Origin: Pseudomonas sp. N3-W
GTDB lineage: Bacteria > Pseudomonadota > Gammaproteobacteria > Pseudomonadales > Pseudomonadaceae
Reading direction: 5' to 3'
NCBI RefSeq assembly: GCF_024970185.1
Contig: NZ_CP103965.1
Span: 1,794,001 to 1,858,000, forward strand
Length of the DNA: 64,000 nucleotides
The notes beneath the pieces are model-generated. The model was not told where the DNA came from. It was given only the letters and a program-made list of their open reading frames with translations, and ran no database searches. The translations under genes and the position numbers were made by a program. This document shows positions 46,391 to 56,024 of this stretch, one piece after another; within the stretch, counting starts at the first letter, position 1, and every line of letters starts with the position of its first letter.

Positions 46391-46700
46391 TTTTTCAAAC
46401 GCCAAAAAAAAGTAAGCAAAAAAAGGCTCGCCCCGAGCGTCCGGCCCCTCGCTTGGGCTCGGCGTTCCTTCGTTCCGGTATTCATCTGGGGGCATCGCCT
46501 ACGGTCTGCTTCGCGACGACCTCCTCTCGATGTGTGCGGCTTCGCCGCACGGCGCTACGCGCCTGACCCCCAGATGAACACCTCCACTCAGCCTCCCGAA
46601 GGGGCGGGGAGATCAAGAGCTGCAGGCGAGCTAACGCTCGGCCTGATGAGTGGTTAAGAACGGCGGGTGTATGGGGATCTGCTTCTGCCTTTGCTTTTCT
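46391..46700. repeat. GC-rich palindromic segment of the intergenic island
   Basis: No credible gene. The stretch contains poly-A/poly-T runs, then many short hairpins (GTGCGGCTTCGCCGCAC near 46527-46543, and ATTCATCTGGGGGC paired with GCCCCCAGATGAAC-like sequence near 46570). It looks like a dispersed pseudomonad intergenic repeat rather than a decayed gene. Confidence 0.55.
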
Positions 46701-47660
46701 GTGGGAGCGAGCCTGCTCGTGAAGGCGGCCTGACAGCCGACCGATCTCCCTCAGATGCACCCGGTTCAAACTGTGGGAGCTGGCTTGCCTGCGAAGACGC
46801 CCAGCCAGCCAACCAATCTCCCTCAGATGCACCCGGTTCAAACTGTGGGAGCTGGCTTGCCTGCGAAGACGGCCTGACAGCCGACCAATCTCTCCCTGAT
46901 GCACCCAGTCCCACTGTGGGAGCTGGCTTGCCTGCGAAGACGCCCTGCCAGCCGACCAATCTCCCCCTGATGCACCCGATCCAACTGTGGGAGCTGGCTT
47001 GCCTGCGAAGACGCCCTGCCAGCCGACCAATCTCCCCCTGATGCACCCGATCCAACTGTGGGAGCTGGCTTGCCTGCGAAGACGTCCTACCAGCCGACCA
47101 ATCTCCCCCTGATGCACCCAGTCCAACTGTGGGAGCTGGCTTGCCTGCGAAGACGACCTACCAGCCAACCAATCCCTTGCGAATGTACTCAATCCAAACT
47201 GTGGGAGCTGGCTTGCCTGCGACGACGCCCTGCCAGCCGACCAATCTCCCCCTGATGCACCCGATCCAACTGTGGGAGCTGGCTTGCCTGCGAAGACGCC
47301 CTACCAGCCGACCAATATCCCCCAGATGCACCCGATCCAACTGTGGGAGCTGGCTTGCCTGCGAAGACGCCCTACCAGCCAACCAATCTCCTCCAGATGT
47401 ACACCACTCAAAACTGTGGGAGTGAGCCTGCTCGCGAAGGCGGCCTGACAGCCAACCAATCTCCCTCAGATGCACCCGGTTCAAACTGTGGGAGCTGGCT
47501 TGCCTGCGAAGACGCCCAGTCAGCCGACCAATCTCCCTCAGGTTCACACCACTCAAAACTGTGGGAGCGAGCTTGCTCGCGAAGGCTGCCTGTCGGCCGA
47601 TCAATCTCTCCAGAATGTATCCAGTCAAACGGTGAGAGCGAGCTTTACGGGCAAGTCGAA
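46701..47660. repeat. Tandem array of 14 REP units, 71-73 bp period
   Basis: GTGGGAGC starts at 46701, 46773, 46845, 46916, 46987, 47058, 47129, 47201, 47272, 47343, 47416, 47488, 47561 and (degenerate) 47632, all in the same orientation. Ten units carry the GAGCTGGCTTGCCTGCGA core. Units 1, 11, 13 and 14 carry the GAGCGAGC/GTGAGCC...TCGCGA type or a degraded form. The roughly 50-base spacers are also conserved (CCAGCCGACCAATCTCCC, then TGATGCACCCGATCCAACT). It lies between the converging ends of actP and gltA. Confidence 0.95.
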
Positions 47661-47836
47661 CCGTCGCACCGCTTACTCCACAAGCCAGGCCGGCCCGCAG
47701 GCCGCCTCGTTTTTGATGTTGACGCACCGCCCCCTCGAGAGGCCCACGGAGCAGGACCGGAGCGAGGGCGTGCCGAGCCTTGGCGAGGCACCGAACGAAA
47801 GGGGCAGAAGACCTTTGGTTACTTTGGGGCTCTTCC

Positions 47837-47897
47837 AAAGTGACTCGCTGTAAGAGCGAAACCCTAAGCCGCCGTGACCGCAAAAACGGATATGTAC
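47837..47897. repeat. Right inverted end of the REP-array island
   Basis: Inverted partner of 46330-46390: AAAGTGACTCGC ... GCGAAACCCTAAGCC ... CGGATATGTAC. Together they bound 1568 bases containing the whole REP array. Inside it (47660-47836) lies another GC-rich non-coding stretch with no gene. Confidence 0.88.
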
Positions 47898-47917
47898 CCA
47901 ACCCCAACCCCAACCCC
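47897..47917 (-). repeat. Telomere-like G-rich tract (G-quadruplex motif)
   Basis: On the minus strand four G-runs are separated by TT (GGGGTTGGGGTTGGGGTTGGG). It abuts the right inverted end and lies 27 bases beyond the gltA terminator hairpin. It meets the simple pattern for a G-quadruplex. Confidence 0.85.
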
Positions 47918-47943
47918 AAAACAACAAAAGCAGCACAAACAAA

Positions 47944-47971
47944 AACGGCCCCTATATAAATAGAGGCCGTT
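47944..47971 (-). terminator. Terminator of gltA
   Basis: On the minus strand, AACGGCCTCTA-TTTATA-TAGGGGCCGTT is followed by TTTGTTTGT. It begins 37 bases past the gltA stop and is a typical intrinsic terminator. Confidence 0.9.
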
Positions 47972-48007
47972 CCCGGTACAACTCAAGACATTATCGCAAG
48001 ACAAATC

Positions 48008-49297
48008 TTATTTGCGGTCTTCCAGCTTGGTGATATCACGCGACTCGTAACCCGTGTACAGCTGGCGCGGACGGCCAATCTTGTACGGGCTGGAGAGCAT
48101 TTCCTTCCAGTGCGAAATCCAGCCAACGGTCCGCGCCAGAGCGAAGATCACGGTGAACATGCTGGTCGGAATGCCGATCGCCTTGAGGATGATCCCCGAG
48201 TAGAAGTCGACGTTCGGGTACAGCGAGCGTTCGATGAAGTACGGGTCGGTCAGGGCGATCTCTTCCAGGCGCATGGCCAGTTCGAGTTGCGGATCGTTCT
48301 TGATCCCCAGTTCCTTCAGCACTTCGTCGCAGGTCTTCTTCATTACGGTGGCGCGAGGGTCGCGGTTTTTGTAAACCCGGTGACCGAAGCCCATCAGCTT
48401 GAACGGATCGTTCTTGTCCTTGGCCTTGGCGATGAACTTGTCGATGTTCGAAACATCGCCAATTTCGTCAAGCATGGTCAGAACGGCTTCGTTCGCACCG
48501 CCGTGGGCAGGGCCCCACAGTGCGGCGATGCCGGCGGCGATACAGGCGAACGGGTTGGCACCCGACGAGCCGGCCAGACGTACGGTAGAAGTCGATGCGT
48601 TCTGCTCGTGGTCGGCATGGAGGATGAAAATCTTGTCCATGGCCTTGGCGAGCACCGGGCTGATCGGTTTGATCTCGCACGGGGTGTTGAACATCATGTG
48701 CAGGAAGTTTTCCGCGTACGTCAGGTCGTTGCGCGGGTACATCATGGGTTGGCCCATGGAGTACTTGTAAACCATCGCGGCCAGGGTCGGCATCTTGGCA
48801 ACCAGGCGGATCGCGGAAATTTCGCGATGCTGCGGGTTATTGATGTCGAGGGAGTCGTGGTAGAAGGCCGAGAGGGCGCCGACTACGCCGCACATGACGG
48901 CCATCGGGTGGGCGTCGCGACGGAAGCCGTTGAAGAAGGTCTTCAGCTGCTCGTGAACCATGGTGTGGTTCTTCACGGTGCTGACGAACTGGGCCTTCTG
49001 TTCTGCGGTCGGCAATTCGCCGTTGAGCAGCAGATAGCAGGTTTCCAGGTAGTCCGACTGTTCAGCCAGCTGTTCGATCGGGTAGCCGCGGTGCAGCAGA
49101 ATGCCGTTGTCGCCGTCGATATAGGTGATTTTCGACTCGCAGGAGGCGGTCGACATGAAACCAGGGTCAAAGGTGAAACGGCCCGTGGCCGTCAGGCCCC
49201 GAACGTCGATTACATCGGGACCAACGGTGCCGGTTAAAATGGGCAGCTCGACGGGGGCTGCGCCCTCGATGATCAACTGCGCTTTTTTGTCAGCCAT
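48008..49297 (-). CDS. gltA: Citrate synthase
   Basis: Type II citrate synthase, condensing oxaloacetate and acetyl-CoA. The 429-residue product begins [35 protein letters not shown] and contains the catalytic segments [45 protein letters not shown] and [15 protein letters not shown]. The family length is normal. It diverges from sdhCDAB across a 349-base region with a clear promoter on each side, the usual pseudomonad layout. Confidence 0.96.
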   Translation of the reverse strand: MADKKAQLIIEGAAPVELPILTGTVGPDVIDVRGLTATGRFTFDPGFMSTASCESKITYIDGDNGILLHRGYPIEQLAEQSDYLETCYLLLNGELPTAEQKAQFVSTVKNHTMVHEQLKTFFNGFRRDAHPMAVMCGVVGALSAFYHDSLDINNPQHREISAIRLVAKMPTLAAMVYKYSMGQPMMYPRNDLTYAENFLHMMFNTPCEIKPISPVLAKAMDKIFILHADHEQNASTSTVRLAGSSGANPFACIAAGIAALWGPAHGGANEAVLTMLDEIGDVSNIDKFIAKAKDKNDPFKLMGFGHRVYKNRDPRATVMKKTCDEVLKELGIKNDPQLELAMRLEEIALTDPYFIERSLYPNVDFYSGIILKAIGIPTSMFTVIFALARTVGWISHWKEMLSSPYKIGRPRQLYTGYESRDITKLEDRK

Positions 49298-49355
49298 GTG
49301 GCCTCCTATTTATGCTTGAAATCATCAGACAGACCCCCCACGCAGGGCCCGCACC

Positions 49356-49383
49356 ACTATAGTGAGATAAATTCGAATGTCAA
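49356..49383 (-). promoter_or_regulatory. Sigma-70 promoter of gltA
   Basis: On the minus strand TTGACA (49378-49383) and TATAGT (49356-49361) are separated by 16 bases, an excellent match to the vegetative consensus. This gives a leader of about 50 bases. The rest of the gltA-sdhC spacer is AT-rich and holds the sdhC promoter. Confidence 0.75.
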
Positions 49384-49497
49384 TTTGCCTAAAGTCTTGC
49401 TCCAGAAGGCTTTAACCGCACTTTTTCCTCGAAATTACCTGCCATTTACGCCTTTTATCCGACTTGTGCAATGCGCTATTAGGGGGAGGTGAACGCG

Positions 49498-49526
49498 TTG
49501 TCATTAGTAGCCTAACTGTCTATACT
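49498..49526 (+). promoter_or_regulatory. Sigma-70 promoter of sdhCDAB
   Basis: TTGTCA (49498-49503) and TATACT (49521-49526) are separated by exactly 17 bases. Transcription would start near 49533, leaving a leader of about 110 bases before the GTG of sdhC. The leader has a CAACAACTTT stretch and could carry post-transcriptional control; sdh is a known target of iron-responsive sRNAs (PrrF) in pseudomonads, but pairing was not tested. Confidence 0.75.
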
Positions 49527-49646
49527 CGGCCACCGACCGCCAGAGGCTTTTGGGCCTGCTTTATTGGGGGTCGCATCCCTGGGTGGTGGTTACCTGACCA
49601 GTGCACTCCCCAACAACTTTGCCCTGATTGTTAGGGGCTCTTCAGT

Positions 49647-50033
49647 GTGAAAAAAGCCGTGAAAAGCCAACGACCTGTAAACCTAGACCTAAGGACCATC
49701 AAACTCCCCATCACCGGCGTTACGTCGTTTCTTCACCGTGTTTCCGGCATCATCCTCTTCCTGGGCCTGGGCTTCATGCTGTATGCATTGAGCAAATCCC
49801 TGGGTTCCGAGGAAGGTTTTGCCGAGGTGAAGGCATGCTTGACCAGTCCGCTGGCCAAGTTCGTAGCATGGGGCCTCCTCTCCGCCTTGCTGTATCACAT
49901 GGTAGCCGGCGTGCGCCATTTGATCATGGACATGGGCATCGGTGAGACGCTGGAAGGCGGCAAGCTGGGCTCGAAAATCATTATCGCCGTGTCTGCGGTG
50001 TTGATCGTTCTGGCGGGAGTTTGGATATGGTAA
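49647..50033 (+). CDS. sdhC: Succinate dehydrogenase cytochrome b556 subunit SdhC
   Basis: Membrane anchor of complex II that binds heme b and quinone with SdhD. The 128-residue product has RPVNLDLRTIKLPITGVTSFLHRVSGIILFLGLG, with the conserved SxxHRxSG quinone-site motif, and LLYHMVAGVRHLIMD with the heme-ligand histidine. I use GTG at 49647, nine bases after TTAGGGG; another GTG at 49659 would remove four residues. It overlaps sdhD by seven bases. Confidence 0.93.
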   Translation: MKKAVKSQRPVNLDLRTIKLPITGVTSFLHRVSGIILFLGLGFMLYALSKSLGSEEGFAEVKACLTSPLAKFVAWGLLSALLYHMVAGVRHLIMDMGIGETLEGGKLGSKIIIAVSAVLIVLAGVWIW

Positions 50034-50395
50034 CCAGCGTTACGAACCTGTCGCGTTCAGGCCTCTATGACTGGATGGCGCAACGTGTGTCTGCGGTCGT
50101 TCTCGCGGCTTATTTCATCTTCCTGATCGGATACCTTGCGGCGCACCCTGGCATTGACTACGTCCAATGGCACGGTCTGTTCGCCCACAACGGGATGCGT
50201 ATCTTCAGTCTGCTGGCCCTTGTGGCCCTGGGCGCTCACGCCTGGGTCGGCATGTGGACCATCGCGACCGACTACCTGACGCCGATGGCGCTGGGCAAGT
50301 CCGCGACTGCAGTACGTTTCCTTTTCCAGGCAGTATGCGGCGTCGCGATGTTCGCTTACTTCGTCTGGGGTGTGCAGATTCTCTGGGGTATCTGA
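50027..50395 (+). CDS. sdhD: Succinate dehydrogenase membrane anchor SdhD
   Basis: Second membrane anchor of complex II, 122 residues with three helices. The family signature is GLYDWMAQRVSAVVLAAYFIF near the N-terminus, and the heme/quinone helix contains ALGAHAWVGMWTIATDYL. The ATG at 50027 lies inside the sdhC end; an upstream in-frame start at 50021 is less likely. sdhA begins three bases after its stop. Confidence 0.92.
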   Translation: MVTSVTNLSRSGLYDWMAQRVSAVVLAAYFIFLIGYLAAHPGIDYVQWHGLFAHNGMRIFSLLALVALGAHAWVGMWTIATDYLTPMALGKSATAVRFLFQAVCGVAMFAYFVWGVQILWGI

Positions 50396-50398
50396 TCC

Positions 50399-52171
50399 AT
50401 GGCTAACATTCCAACGATTTCTTTCGACGCCATCATCATTGGTGGTGGCGGTGCCGGCATGCGCGCAGCGCTGCAGCTGGCGCAGGGTGGTCACAAGACT
50501 GCCGTGATCACCAAGGTTTTCCCGACCCGTTCGCACACTGTATCCGCCCAGGGCGGCATCACCTGCGCCATCGCGTCTGCTGATCCGAACGATGACTGGC
50601 GCTGGCACATGTACGATACCGTCAAGGGCTCCGACTACATCGGTGACCAGGACGCTATCGAATACATGTGTCAGGAAGGCCCGGCTGCTGTTTACGAGCT
50701 GGACCACATGGGCATGCCGTTCTCGCGTACCGAACAAGGCCGTATCTACCAGCGCCCATTCGGCGGTCAGTCGAAGGACTACGGTAAAGGCGGGCAGGCT
50801 GCCCGTACGTGCGCCGCGTCCGACCGTACTGGCCACGCGCTGCTGCACACCCTTTATCAGGGCAACCTGAAAGCCGGTACCGTGTTCCTCAACGAGTACT
50901 ACGCAGTCGACCTGGTGAAAAACCAGGACGGCGCATTCGTCGGTGTGATTGCCATCTGCATCGAAACCGGCGAAACCACCTACATCCGTGCCAAGGCCAC
51001 CGTTCTGGCTACCGGCGGTGCAGGTCGTATCTACGCATCCACCACCAACGCCCTGATCAACACCGGTGACGGCGTCGGCATGGCCCTGCGTGCTGGCGTG
51101 CCGGTACAAGACATCGAAATGTGGCAGTTCCACCCGACCGGCATCGCCGGCGCCGGTGTTCTGGTGACAGAAGGTTGCCGTGGTGAAGGTGGATACCTGA
51201 TCAACAAGCACGGCGAGCGTTTCATGGAGCGTTATGCTCCGAACGCCAAAGACCTTGCCGGTCGTGACGTTGTTGCCCGTTCGATGGTTAAAGAGATCAT
51301 CGCCGGTAACGGTTGCGGTCCGAATGGCGACCACGTACTGCTCAAGCTCGACCACCTGGGCGAGGAAGTGCTGCACAGCCGTCTGCCAGGCATCTGCGAA
51401 CTGTCGAAGACTTTCGCACACGTTGACCCGGTGGTTGCTCCGGTTCCGGTTGTTCCTACCTGCCACTATATGATGGGCGGTGTTCCGACCAACATTCACG
51501 GTCAGGCGATCACCCAGGATGAAAACGGCGTTGACGCGGTCATCCCGGGCCTGTTCGCGGTAGGCGAAGTGGCTTGCGTATCGGTTCACGGTGCCAACCG
51601 TCTGGGCGGTAACTCGTTGCTCGACCTGGTGGTATTCGGTCGTGCAGCCGGTCTGCACCTGGAAAAAGCGCTGACCGACGGTATCGAATACGACGAAGCC
51701 ACTGACGCCGACATCACGGCGGCCCTGGCGCGTCTGTCCGCTCTGAACGAGCGTACCGAAGGCGAAGACGTGGCAACCCTGCGTCGCGAGCTGCAAAACT
51801 GCATGCAGAACTACTTCGGTGTGTTCCGTACCGGCGAATACATGCAGAAGGGTATTGCCCAGCTGGCTGATCTGCGTGTGCGCATCGCCAACGTCAAGAT
51901 CAACGACAAGTCGCAGGCGTTCAACACTGCGCGTATCGAAGCGCTTGAGCTGCAGAACCTGCTGGAAGTGGCTGAAGCCACCGCCATCGCTGCCGAAGTA
52001 CGTAAAGAGTCCCGCGGCGCTCACGCCCGTGAAGACTTCGAAGACCGTGACGACGAAAACTGGCTGTGCCACACCCTGTACTTCCCGGGTGACAAGCGCG
52101 TGACCAAGCGTGCCGTGAACTTCTCGCCGAAAACAGTTCCGACTTTTGAACCTAAGATTCGGACTTATTAA
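50399..52171 (+). CDS. sdhA: Succinate dehydrogenase flavoprotein SdhA
   Basis: Catalytic subunit that oxidises succinate to fumarate with covalently bound FAD. The 590-residue protein has the dinucleotide motif [12 protein letters not shown] at residues 13-24, the FAD-linking histidine H46 in [10 protein letters not shown], and the substrate-site segments [21 protein letters not shown] and [19 protein letters not shown]. It sits between sdhD and sdhB in the usual order. Confidence 0.96.
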   Translation: MANIPTISFDAIIIGGGGAGMRAALQLAQGGHKTAVITKVFPTRSHTVSAQGGITCAIASADPNDDWRWHMYDTVKGSDYIGDQDAIEYMCQEGPAAVYELDHMGMPFSRTEQGRIYQRPFGGQSKDYGKGGQAARTCAASDRTGHALLHTLYQGNLKAGTVFLNEYYAVDLVKNQDGAFVGVIAICIETGETTYIRAKATVLATGGAGRIYASTTNALINTGDGVGMALRAGVPVQDIEMWQFHPTGIAGAGVLVTEGCRGEGGYLINKHGERFMERYAPNAKDLAGRDVVARSMVKEIIAGNGCGPNGDHVLLKLDHLGEEVLHSRLPGICELSKTFAHVDPVVAPVPVVPTCHYMMGGVPTNIHGQAITQDENGVDAVIPGLFAVGEVACVSVHGANRLGGNSLLDLVVFGRAAGLHLEKALTDGIEYDEATDADITAALARLSALNERTEGEDVATLRRELQNCMQNYFGVFRTGEYMQKGIAQLADLRVRIANVKINDKSQAFNTARIEALELQNLLEVAEATAIAAEVRKESRGAHAREDFEDRDDENWLCHTLYFPGDKRVTKRAVNFSPKTVPTFEPKIRTY

Positions 52172-52182
52172 GGGTGGCTGCC

Positions 52183-52887
52183 ATGTTGAAAGTCAGTGTT
52201 TATCGTTACAACCCTGATCAGGACGCTGCGCCGTTCATGCAGGAATTCTCGGTCGATACCGGTGGTAAAGACCTGATGGTGCTGGACGTGCTGGCCCTGA
52301 TCAAAGAGCAGGACGAGGGTTTCTCCTATCGTCGCTCTTGCCGTGAAGGTGTTTGCGGTTCCGACGGCATGAACATCAACGGCAAAAACGGTCTGGCCTG
52401 CATCACGCCACTGTCTGCCGTTGTAAAAGGTAACAAGTTGATCGTTCGTCCGCTGCCAGGTTTGCCGGTTATCCGTGACCTGGTCGTCGATATGAGCATC
52501 TTCTACAAGCAATACGAGAAGGTTAAGCCTTACCTGCAGAACGACACGCCGGCTCCGGCCATCGAGCGTCTGCAGTCCCCTGAAGAGCGTGAGAAGCTCG
52601 ACGGTCTGTACGAGTGCATCCTGTGCGCTTGCTGCTCGACCTCTTGCCCGTCCTTCTGGTGGAACCCGGACAAATTCCTGGGTCCAGCTGCACTGCTGCA
52701 AGCGTATCGCTTCCTGGCAGACAGCCGTGACACCAAGACGTCCGAGCGTCTGGCTTCACTGGATGACCCGTTCAGCGTATTCCGCTGCCGGGGCATCATG
52801 AACTGCGTCAACGTATGTCCGAAAGGCCTGAACCCGACTAAGGCCATCGGTCACATCCGTAACATGCTTCTGCAGAGCGGCGTGTGA
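52183..52887 (+). CDS. sdhB: Succinate dehydrogenase iron-sulfur subunit SdhB
   Basis: Electron-transfer subunit of 234 residues. The [2Fe-2S] site is C53, C58 and C73 with D61 in place of one cysteine (SCREGVCGSDGM...GLAC), as is common in this family. The [4Fe-4S] and [3Fe-4S] ligands lie in ECILCACCSTSCPSFWWNP and CRGIMNCVNVCPKGLNP. The ATG at 52183 follows AGGGTGG at six bases; three residues more upstream are possible but unlikely. Confidence 0.95.
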   Translation: MLKVSVYRYNPDQDAAPFMQEFSVDTGGKDLMVLDVLALIKEQDEGFSYRRSCREGVCGSDGMNINGKNGLACITPLSAVVKGNKLIVRPLPGLPVIRDLVVDMSIFYKQYEKVKPYLQNDTPAPAIERLQSPEEREKLDGLYECILCACCSTSCPSFWWNPDKFLGPAALLQAYRFLADSRDTKTSERLASLDDPFSVFRCRGIMNCVNVCPKGLNPTKAIGHIRNMLLQSGV

Positions 52888-52926
52888 TTCAGCTGTTGTA
52901 CCCGTAGGACCGCAGTACCGAAGATG

Positions 52927-52960
52927 CTACGGCGCAGGCTTCAACCGGCGCCGTAGTTTT
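52927..52960 (+). terminator. Terminator after sdhB
   Basis: CTACGGCGC ... GCGCCGTAG with nine-base perfect arms followed by TTTT, 39 bases past sdhB. It would separate sdhCDAB from sucA partly or fully. The remaining 190 bases to sucA show no further clear element. Confidence 0.75.
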
Positions 52961-53148
52961 AACCTGAGCAGCAGCTCATGAAGCTGCGGCTCTTATTTTG
53001 AAGAAATGAGACAAGCAGGGGCATCCGGGCTGGTACCCGGACTATCAGCGTGATCCTAAGTGGCTTGTTTTAGTCGCTGCATTCGGACTTCTGCAAGTGT
53101 GCTCGGTGTCGACGCCGGTGGTGTTCCCCTAACCGAGGGTGACCAAGC

Positions 53149-55980
53149 ATGCAAGAAAGCGTGATGCAGCGCATGTGGAACAGCGCCTACCTATCCGGTA
53201 GTAACGCTGCCTATGTGGAAGAGCTCTATGAGCTCTACCTGCACGACCCTAACGCTGTGCCAGAAGAGTGGCGCACCTACTTCCAGAAGTTGCCTGCTGA
53301 TGGCAACACTGCCACCGATGTTTCGCACTCCACGATTCGCGATCATTTCGTCTTGCTGGCAAAGAACCAGCGCCGCGCCCAACCGGTTTCCGCCGGCAGC
53401 GTGAGCAGTGAGCACGAGAAGAAGCAAGTTGAAGTGCTGCGATTGATCCAGGCCTACCGTATGCGTGGCCACCAGGCAGCCCAGCTTGACCCGCTGGGGC
53501 TGTGGCAGCGTCCTGCACCTGCAGACCTGTCGATCAATCATTACGGCTTGACCAATGCCGATCTTGATACGACCTTCCGTGCCGGCGACCTGTTCATCGG
53601 CAAAGAGGAAGCGAGCCTACGCGAAATTCACGAAGCGTTGCAGCAGACATATTGCCGCACCATCGGCGCTGAATTTACGCACATCGTCGATTCCGAGCAG
53701 CGTCACTGGTTCCAGCAGCGTCTGGAAAGCGTGCGTGGCCGTCCGGCGTTCTCTGCCGACATCAAGAGCCATCTGCTTGAGCGCGTTACCGCCGCTGAAG
53801 GCCTGGAAAAATACCTGGGCACCAAATACCCGGGCACCAAGCGTTTCGGTCTGGAAGGTGGCGAGAGCCTGATCCCGTTGCTTGACGAGCTGATCCAGCG
53901 TTCCGGTTCCTACGGCACCAAGGAAATCGTTATCGGCATGGCCCACCGTGGCCGTCTGAACGTGCTGGTCAACACCTTCGGCAAGAACCCGCGCGAGCTG
54001 TTCGACGAGTTTGAAGGCAAGAAGAAGGTCGAGCTGGGTTCCGGTGACGTCAAGTATCACCAGGGCTTCTCGTCCAACGTCATGACCGCCGGCGGTGAAG
54101 TTCACCTGGCGATGGCGTTCAACCCGTCCCACCTGGAAATCGTTTCTCCAGTGGTCGAGGGTTCGGTTCGTGCCCGCCAGGATCGTCGTAACGATGCTAC
54201 CGGCGAGAAAGTGCTGCCGATTTCCATCCACGGTGATGCTGCATTCGCAGGTCAGGGCGTGGTCATGGAAACCTTCCAGATGTCGCAGACCCGCGGCTTC
54301 AAGACTGGCGGTACGGTCCACCTGGTGATCAACAACCAGGTCGGCTTCACCATCAGCAATCCGGAAGACTCGCGCTCCACCGAGTACGCGACCGACGTTG
54401 CGAAAATGATCCAGGCGCCGATCCTCCATGTGAATGGTGATGATCCGGAAGCCGTATTGTTCGTGACCCAGCTGGCCATTGACTACCGCATGCAGTTCAA
54501 GCGTGACGTGGTGATCGACCTGGTCTGCTACCGTCGTCGCGGCCACAACGAGGCCGACGAGCCAAGCGGCACCCAGCCGCTGATGTATCAGCAGATCGCC
54601 AAGCAGCGCACCACCCGTGAGCTGTATGCCGAACGTCTGATCCAGGCCAATGTGCTGGAAGAAGCGCGTGTTCAGGCGAAAGTCGATGAATACCGCAACG
54701 CGCTGGACAACGGTCTGCACGTGGTAAAAAGCCTGGTCAAGGAGCCGAACAAAGAGTTGTTCGTGGACTGGCGTCCGTATCTGGGCCACGCCTGGACTGC
54801 GCGTCACGACACCACGTTCGATCTCAAGACCCTGCAAGAGCTGTCCGCCAAGCTGCTGGAAATTCCGGAAGGCTTCGTGGTTCAGCGTCAGGTCGCGAAG
54901 ATCTACGAAGACCGTCAGAAAATGCAAGCCGGCGGCCTGCCGATCAACTGGGGTTACGCCGAAACCATGGCGTACGCGACCCTGGCGTTCGAAGGTCACC
55001 CGATTCGCATGACCGGCCAGGACATCGGCCGCGGTACGTTCTCGCACCGTCACGCTGTCTTGCACAACCAGAAAGACGCGGGCACCTACATCCCGTTGCA
55101 GCACCTGTACGCCGGCCAGCCACGTTTCGATCTGTACGATTCGTTCCTGTCCGAAGAAGCCGTACTGGCGTTCGAATACGGTTACTCGACCACCACGCCT
55201 GAGGCGCTGGTGATCTGGGAAGCCCAGTTCGGCGATTTTGCCAACGGTGCCCAGGTGGTTATCGACCAGTTCATCACCAGCGGCGAGCACAAGTGGGGCC
55301 GTCTCTGCGGTCTGACCATGTTGCTGCCACACGGTTATGAAGGTCAGGGTCCGGAGCACTCTTCGGCTCGTCTGGAGCGTTACCTGCAGCTGTGCGCCGA
55401 GCACAACATCCAGGTGTGCATGCCGACTACCCCGGCCCAGATCTACCACTTGCTGCGTCGTCAGGTGATTCGTCCGCTGCGCAAGCCGCTGGTCGTGCTG
55501 ACTCCGAAGTCGCTGTTGCGTCACAAGCTGGCCATTTCGACCCTGGAAGATCTGGCCGAAGGTTCGTTCCAGACCGTGATCCCGGAAATCGACGTACAAG
55601 ACCCGAAAAAGGTCGGTCGCGTTGTTCTGTGTAGCGGCAAGGTCTACTACGACCTGCTGGAAAAACGCCGTGCCGAAGGTCGTGATGACATCGCCATCGT
55701 GCGTCTCGAGCAGCTGTACCCGTTCCCTGAGGACGACTTGATTGAAGTCCTGGCTCCTTATTCCAACCTCAAACACATCGTTTGGTGCCAGGAAGAGCCG
55801 ATGAACCAGGGTGCCTGGTACTGCAGCCAACACCACATGCGCCGCATCATTGGCGGTCACGACAAATCTCTCGTACTCGAGTACGCGGGCCGTGACGCTT
55901 CTGCCGCACCTGCTTGTGGTTATGCATCGATGCACGCTGAGCAGCAGGAAAAACTGCTGCAAGACGCCTTTACTGTTTAA
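53149..55980 (+). CDS. sucA: 2-oxoglutarate dehydrogenase E1 component
   Basis: Thiamine-diphosphate decarboxylase of the 2-oxoglutarate dehydrogenase complex, 943 residues. Visible segments are the N-terminal E2-binding helix (MWNSAYLSGSNAAYVEELYELYLHDP), EIVIGMAHRGRLNVLVNTFGK, the ThDP motif region HGDAAFAGQGVVMETFQMS...VINNQVGFTIS, and the transketolase-like C-terminal half. It is first in sucAB-lpd-sucCD. Confidence 0.96.
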   Translation: MQESVMQRMWNSAYLSGSNAAYVEELYELYLHDPNAVPEEWRTYFQKLPADGNTATDVSHSTIRDHFVLLAKNQRRAQPVSAGSVSSEHEKKQVEVLRLIQAYRMRGHQAAQLDPLGLWQRPAPADLSINHYGLTNADLDTTFRAGDLFIGKEEASLREIHEALQQTYCRTIGAEFTHIVDSEQRHWFQQRLESVRGRPAFSADIKSHLLERVTAAEGLEKYLGTKYPGTKRFGLEGGESLIPLLDELIQRSGSYGTKEIVIGMAHRGRLNVLVNTFGKNPRELFDEFEGKKKVELGSGDVKYHQGFSSNVMTAGGEVHLAMAFNPSHLEIVSPVVEGSVRARQDRRNDATGEKVLPISIHGDAAFAGQGVVMETFQMSQTRGFKTGGTVHLVINNQVGFTISNPEDSRSTEYATDVAKMIQAPILHVNGDDPEAVLFVTQLAIDYRMQFKRDVVIDLVCYRRRGHNEADEPSGTQPLMYQQIAKQRTTRELYAERLIQANVLEEARVQAKVDEYRNALDNGLHVVKSLVKEPNKELFVDWRPYLGHAWTARHDTTFDLKTLQELSAKLLEIPEGFVVQRQVAKIYEDRQKMQAGGLPINWGYAETMAYATLAFEGHPIRMTGQDIGRGTFSHRHAVLHNQKDAGTYIPLQHLYAGQPRFDLYDSFLSEEAVLAFEYGYSTTTPEALVIWEAQFGDFANGAQVVIDQFITSGEHKWGRLCGLTMLLPHGYEGQGPEHSSARLERYLQLCAEHNIQVCMPTTPAQIYHLLRRQVIRPLRKPLVVLTPKSLLRHKLAISTLEDLAEGSFQTVIPEIDVQDPKKVGRVVLCSGKVYYDLLEKRRAEGRDDIAIVRLEQLYPFPEDDLIEVLAPYSNLKHIVWCQEEPMNQGAWYCSQHHMRRIIGGHDKSLVLEYAGRDASAAPACGYASMHAEQQEKLLQDAFTV

Positions 55981-56024
55981 CGCCTTCGCGCTGACTGAAA
56001 CCGAATTTTAAGGACCCACAGATA

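Noticed and set aside
46701..47660. CRISPR array
   Set aside because: The repeats are regularly spaced, but the spacers are nearly the same in every unit, the repeat core is a known REP sequence, and no cas gene is present.
46482..47919. Long minus-strand reading frames (236 and 253 codons) across the REP array
   Set aside because: Their translations are repeats of the array (RRQASSHS-type units), they change frame as the period shifts between 71 and 73 bases, and they lack start signals and family features.
49527..49646. Riboswitch in the sdhC leader
   Set aside because: No known riboswitch core is recognisable; the leader shows only modest pairing potential.
53617..55962. 781-codon minus-strand frame opposite sucA, and similar long antisense frames opposite ccmF, mdtB, sdhA and pyk
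   Set aside because: They are shadows of high-GC coding sequence; the plus-strand (or true-strand) proteins are clear family members.
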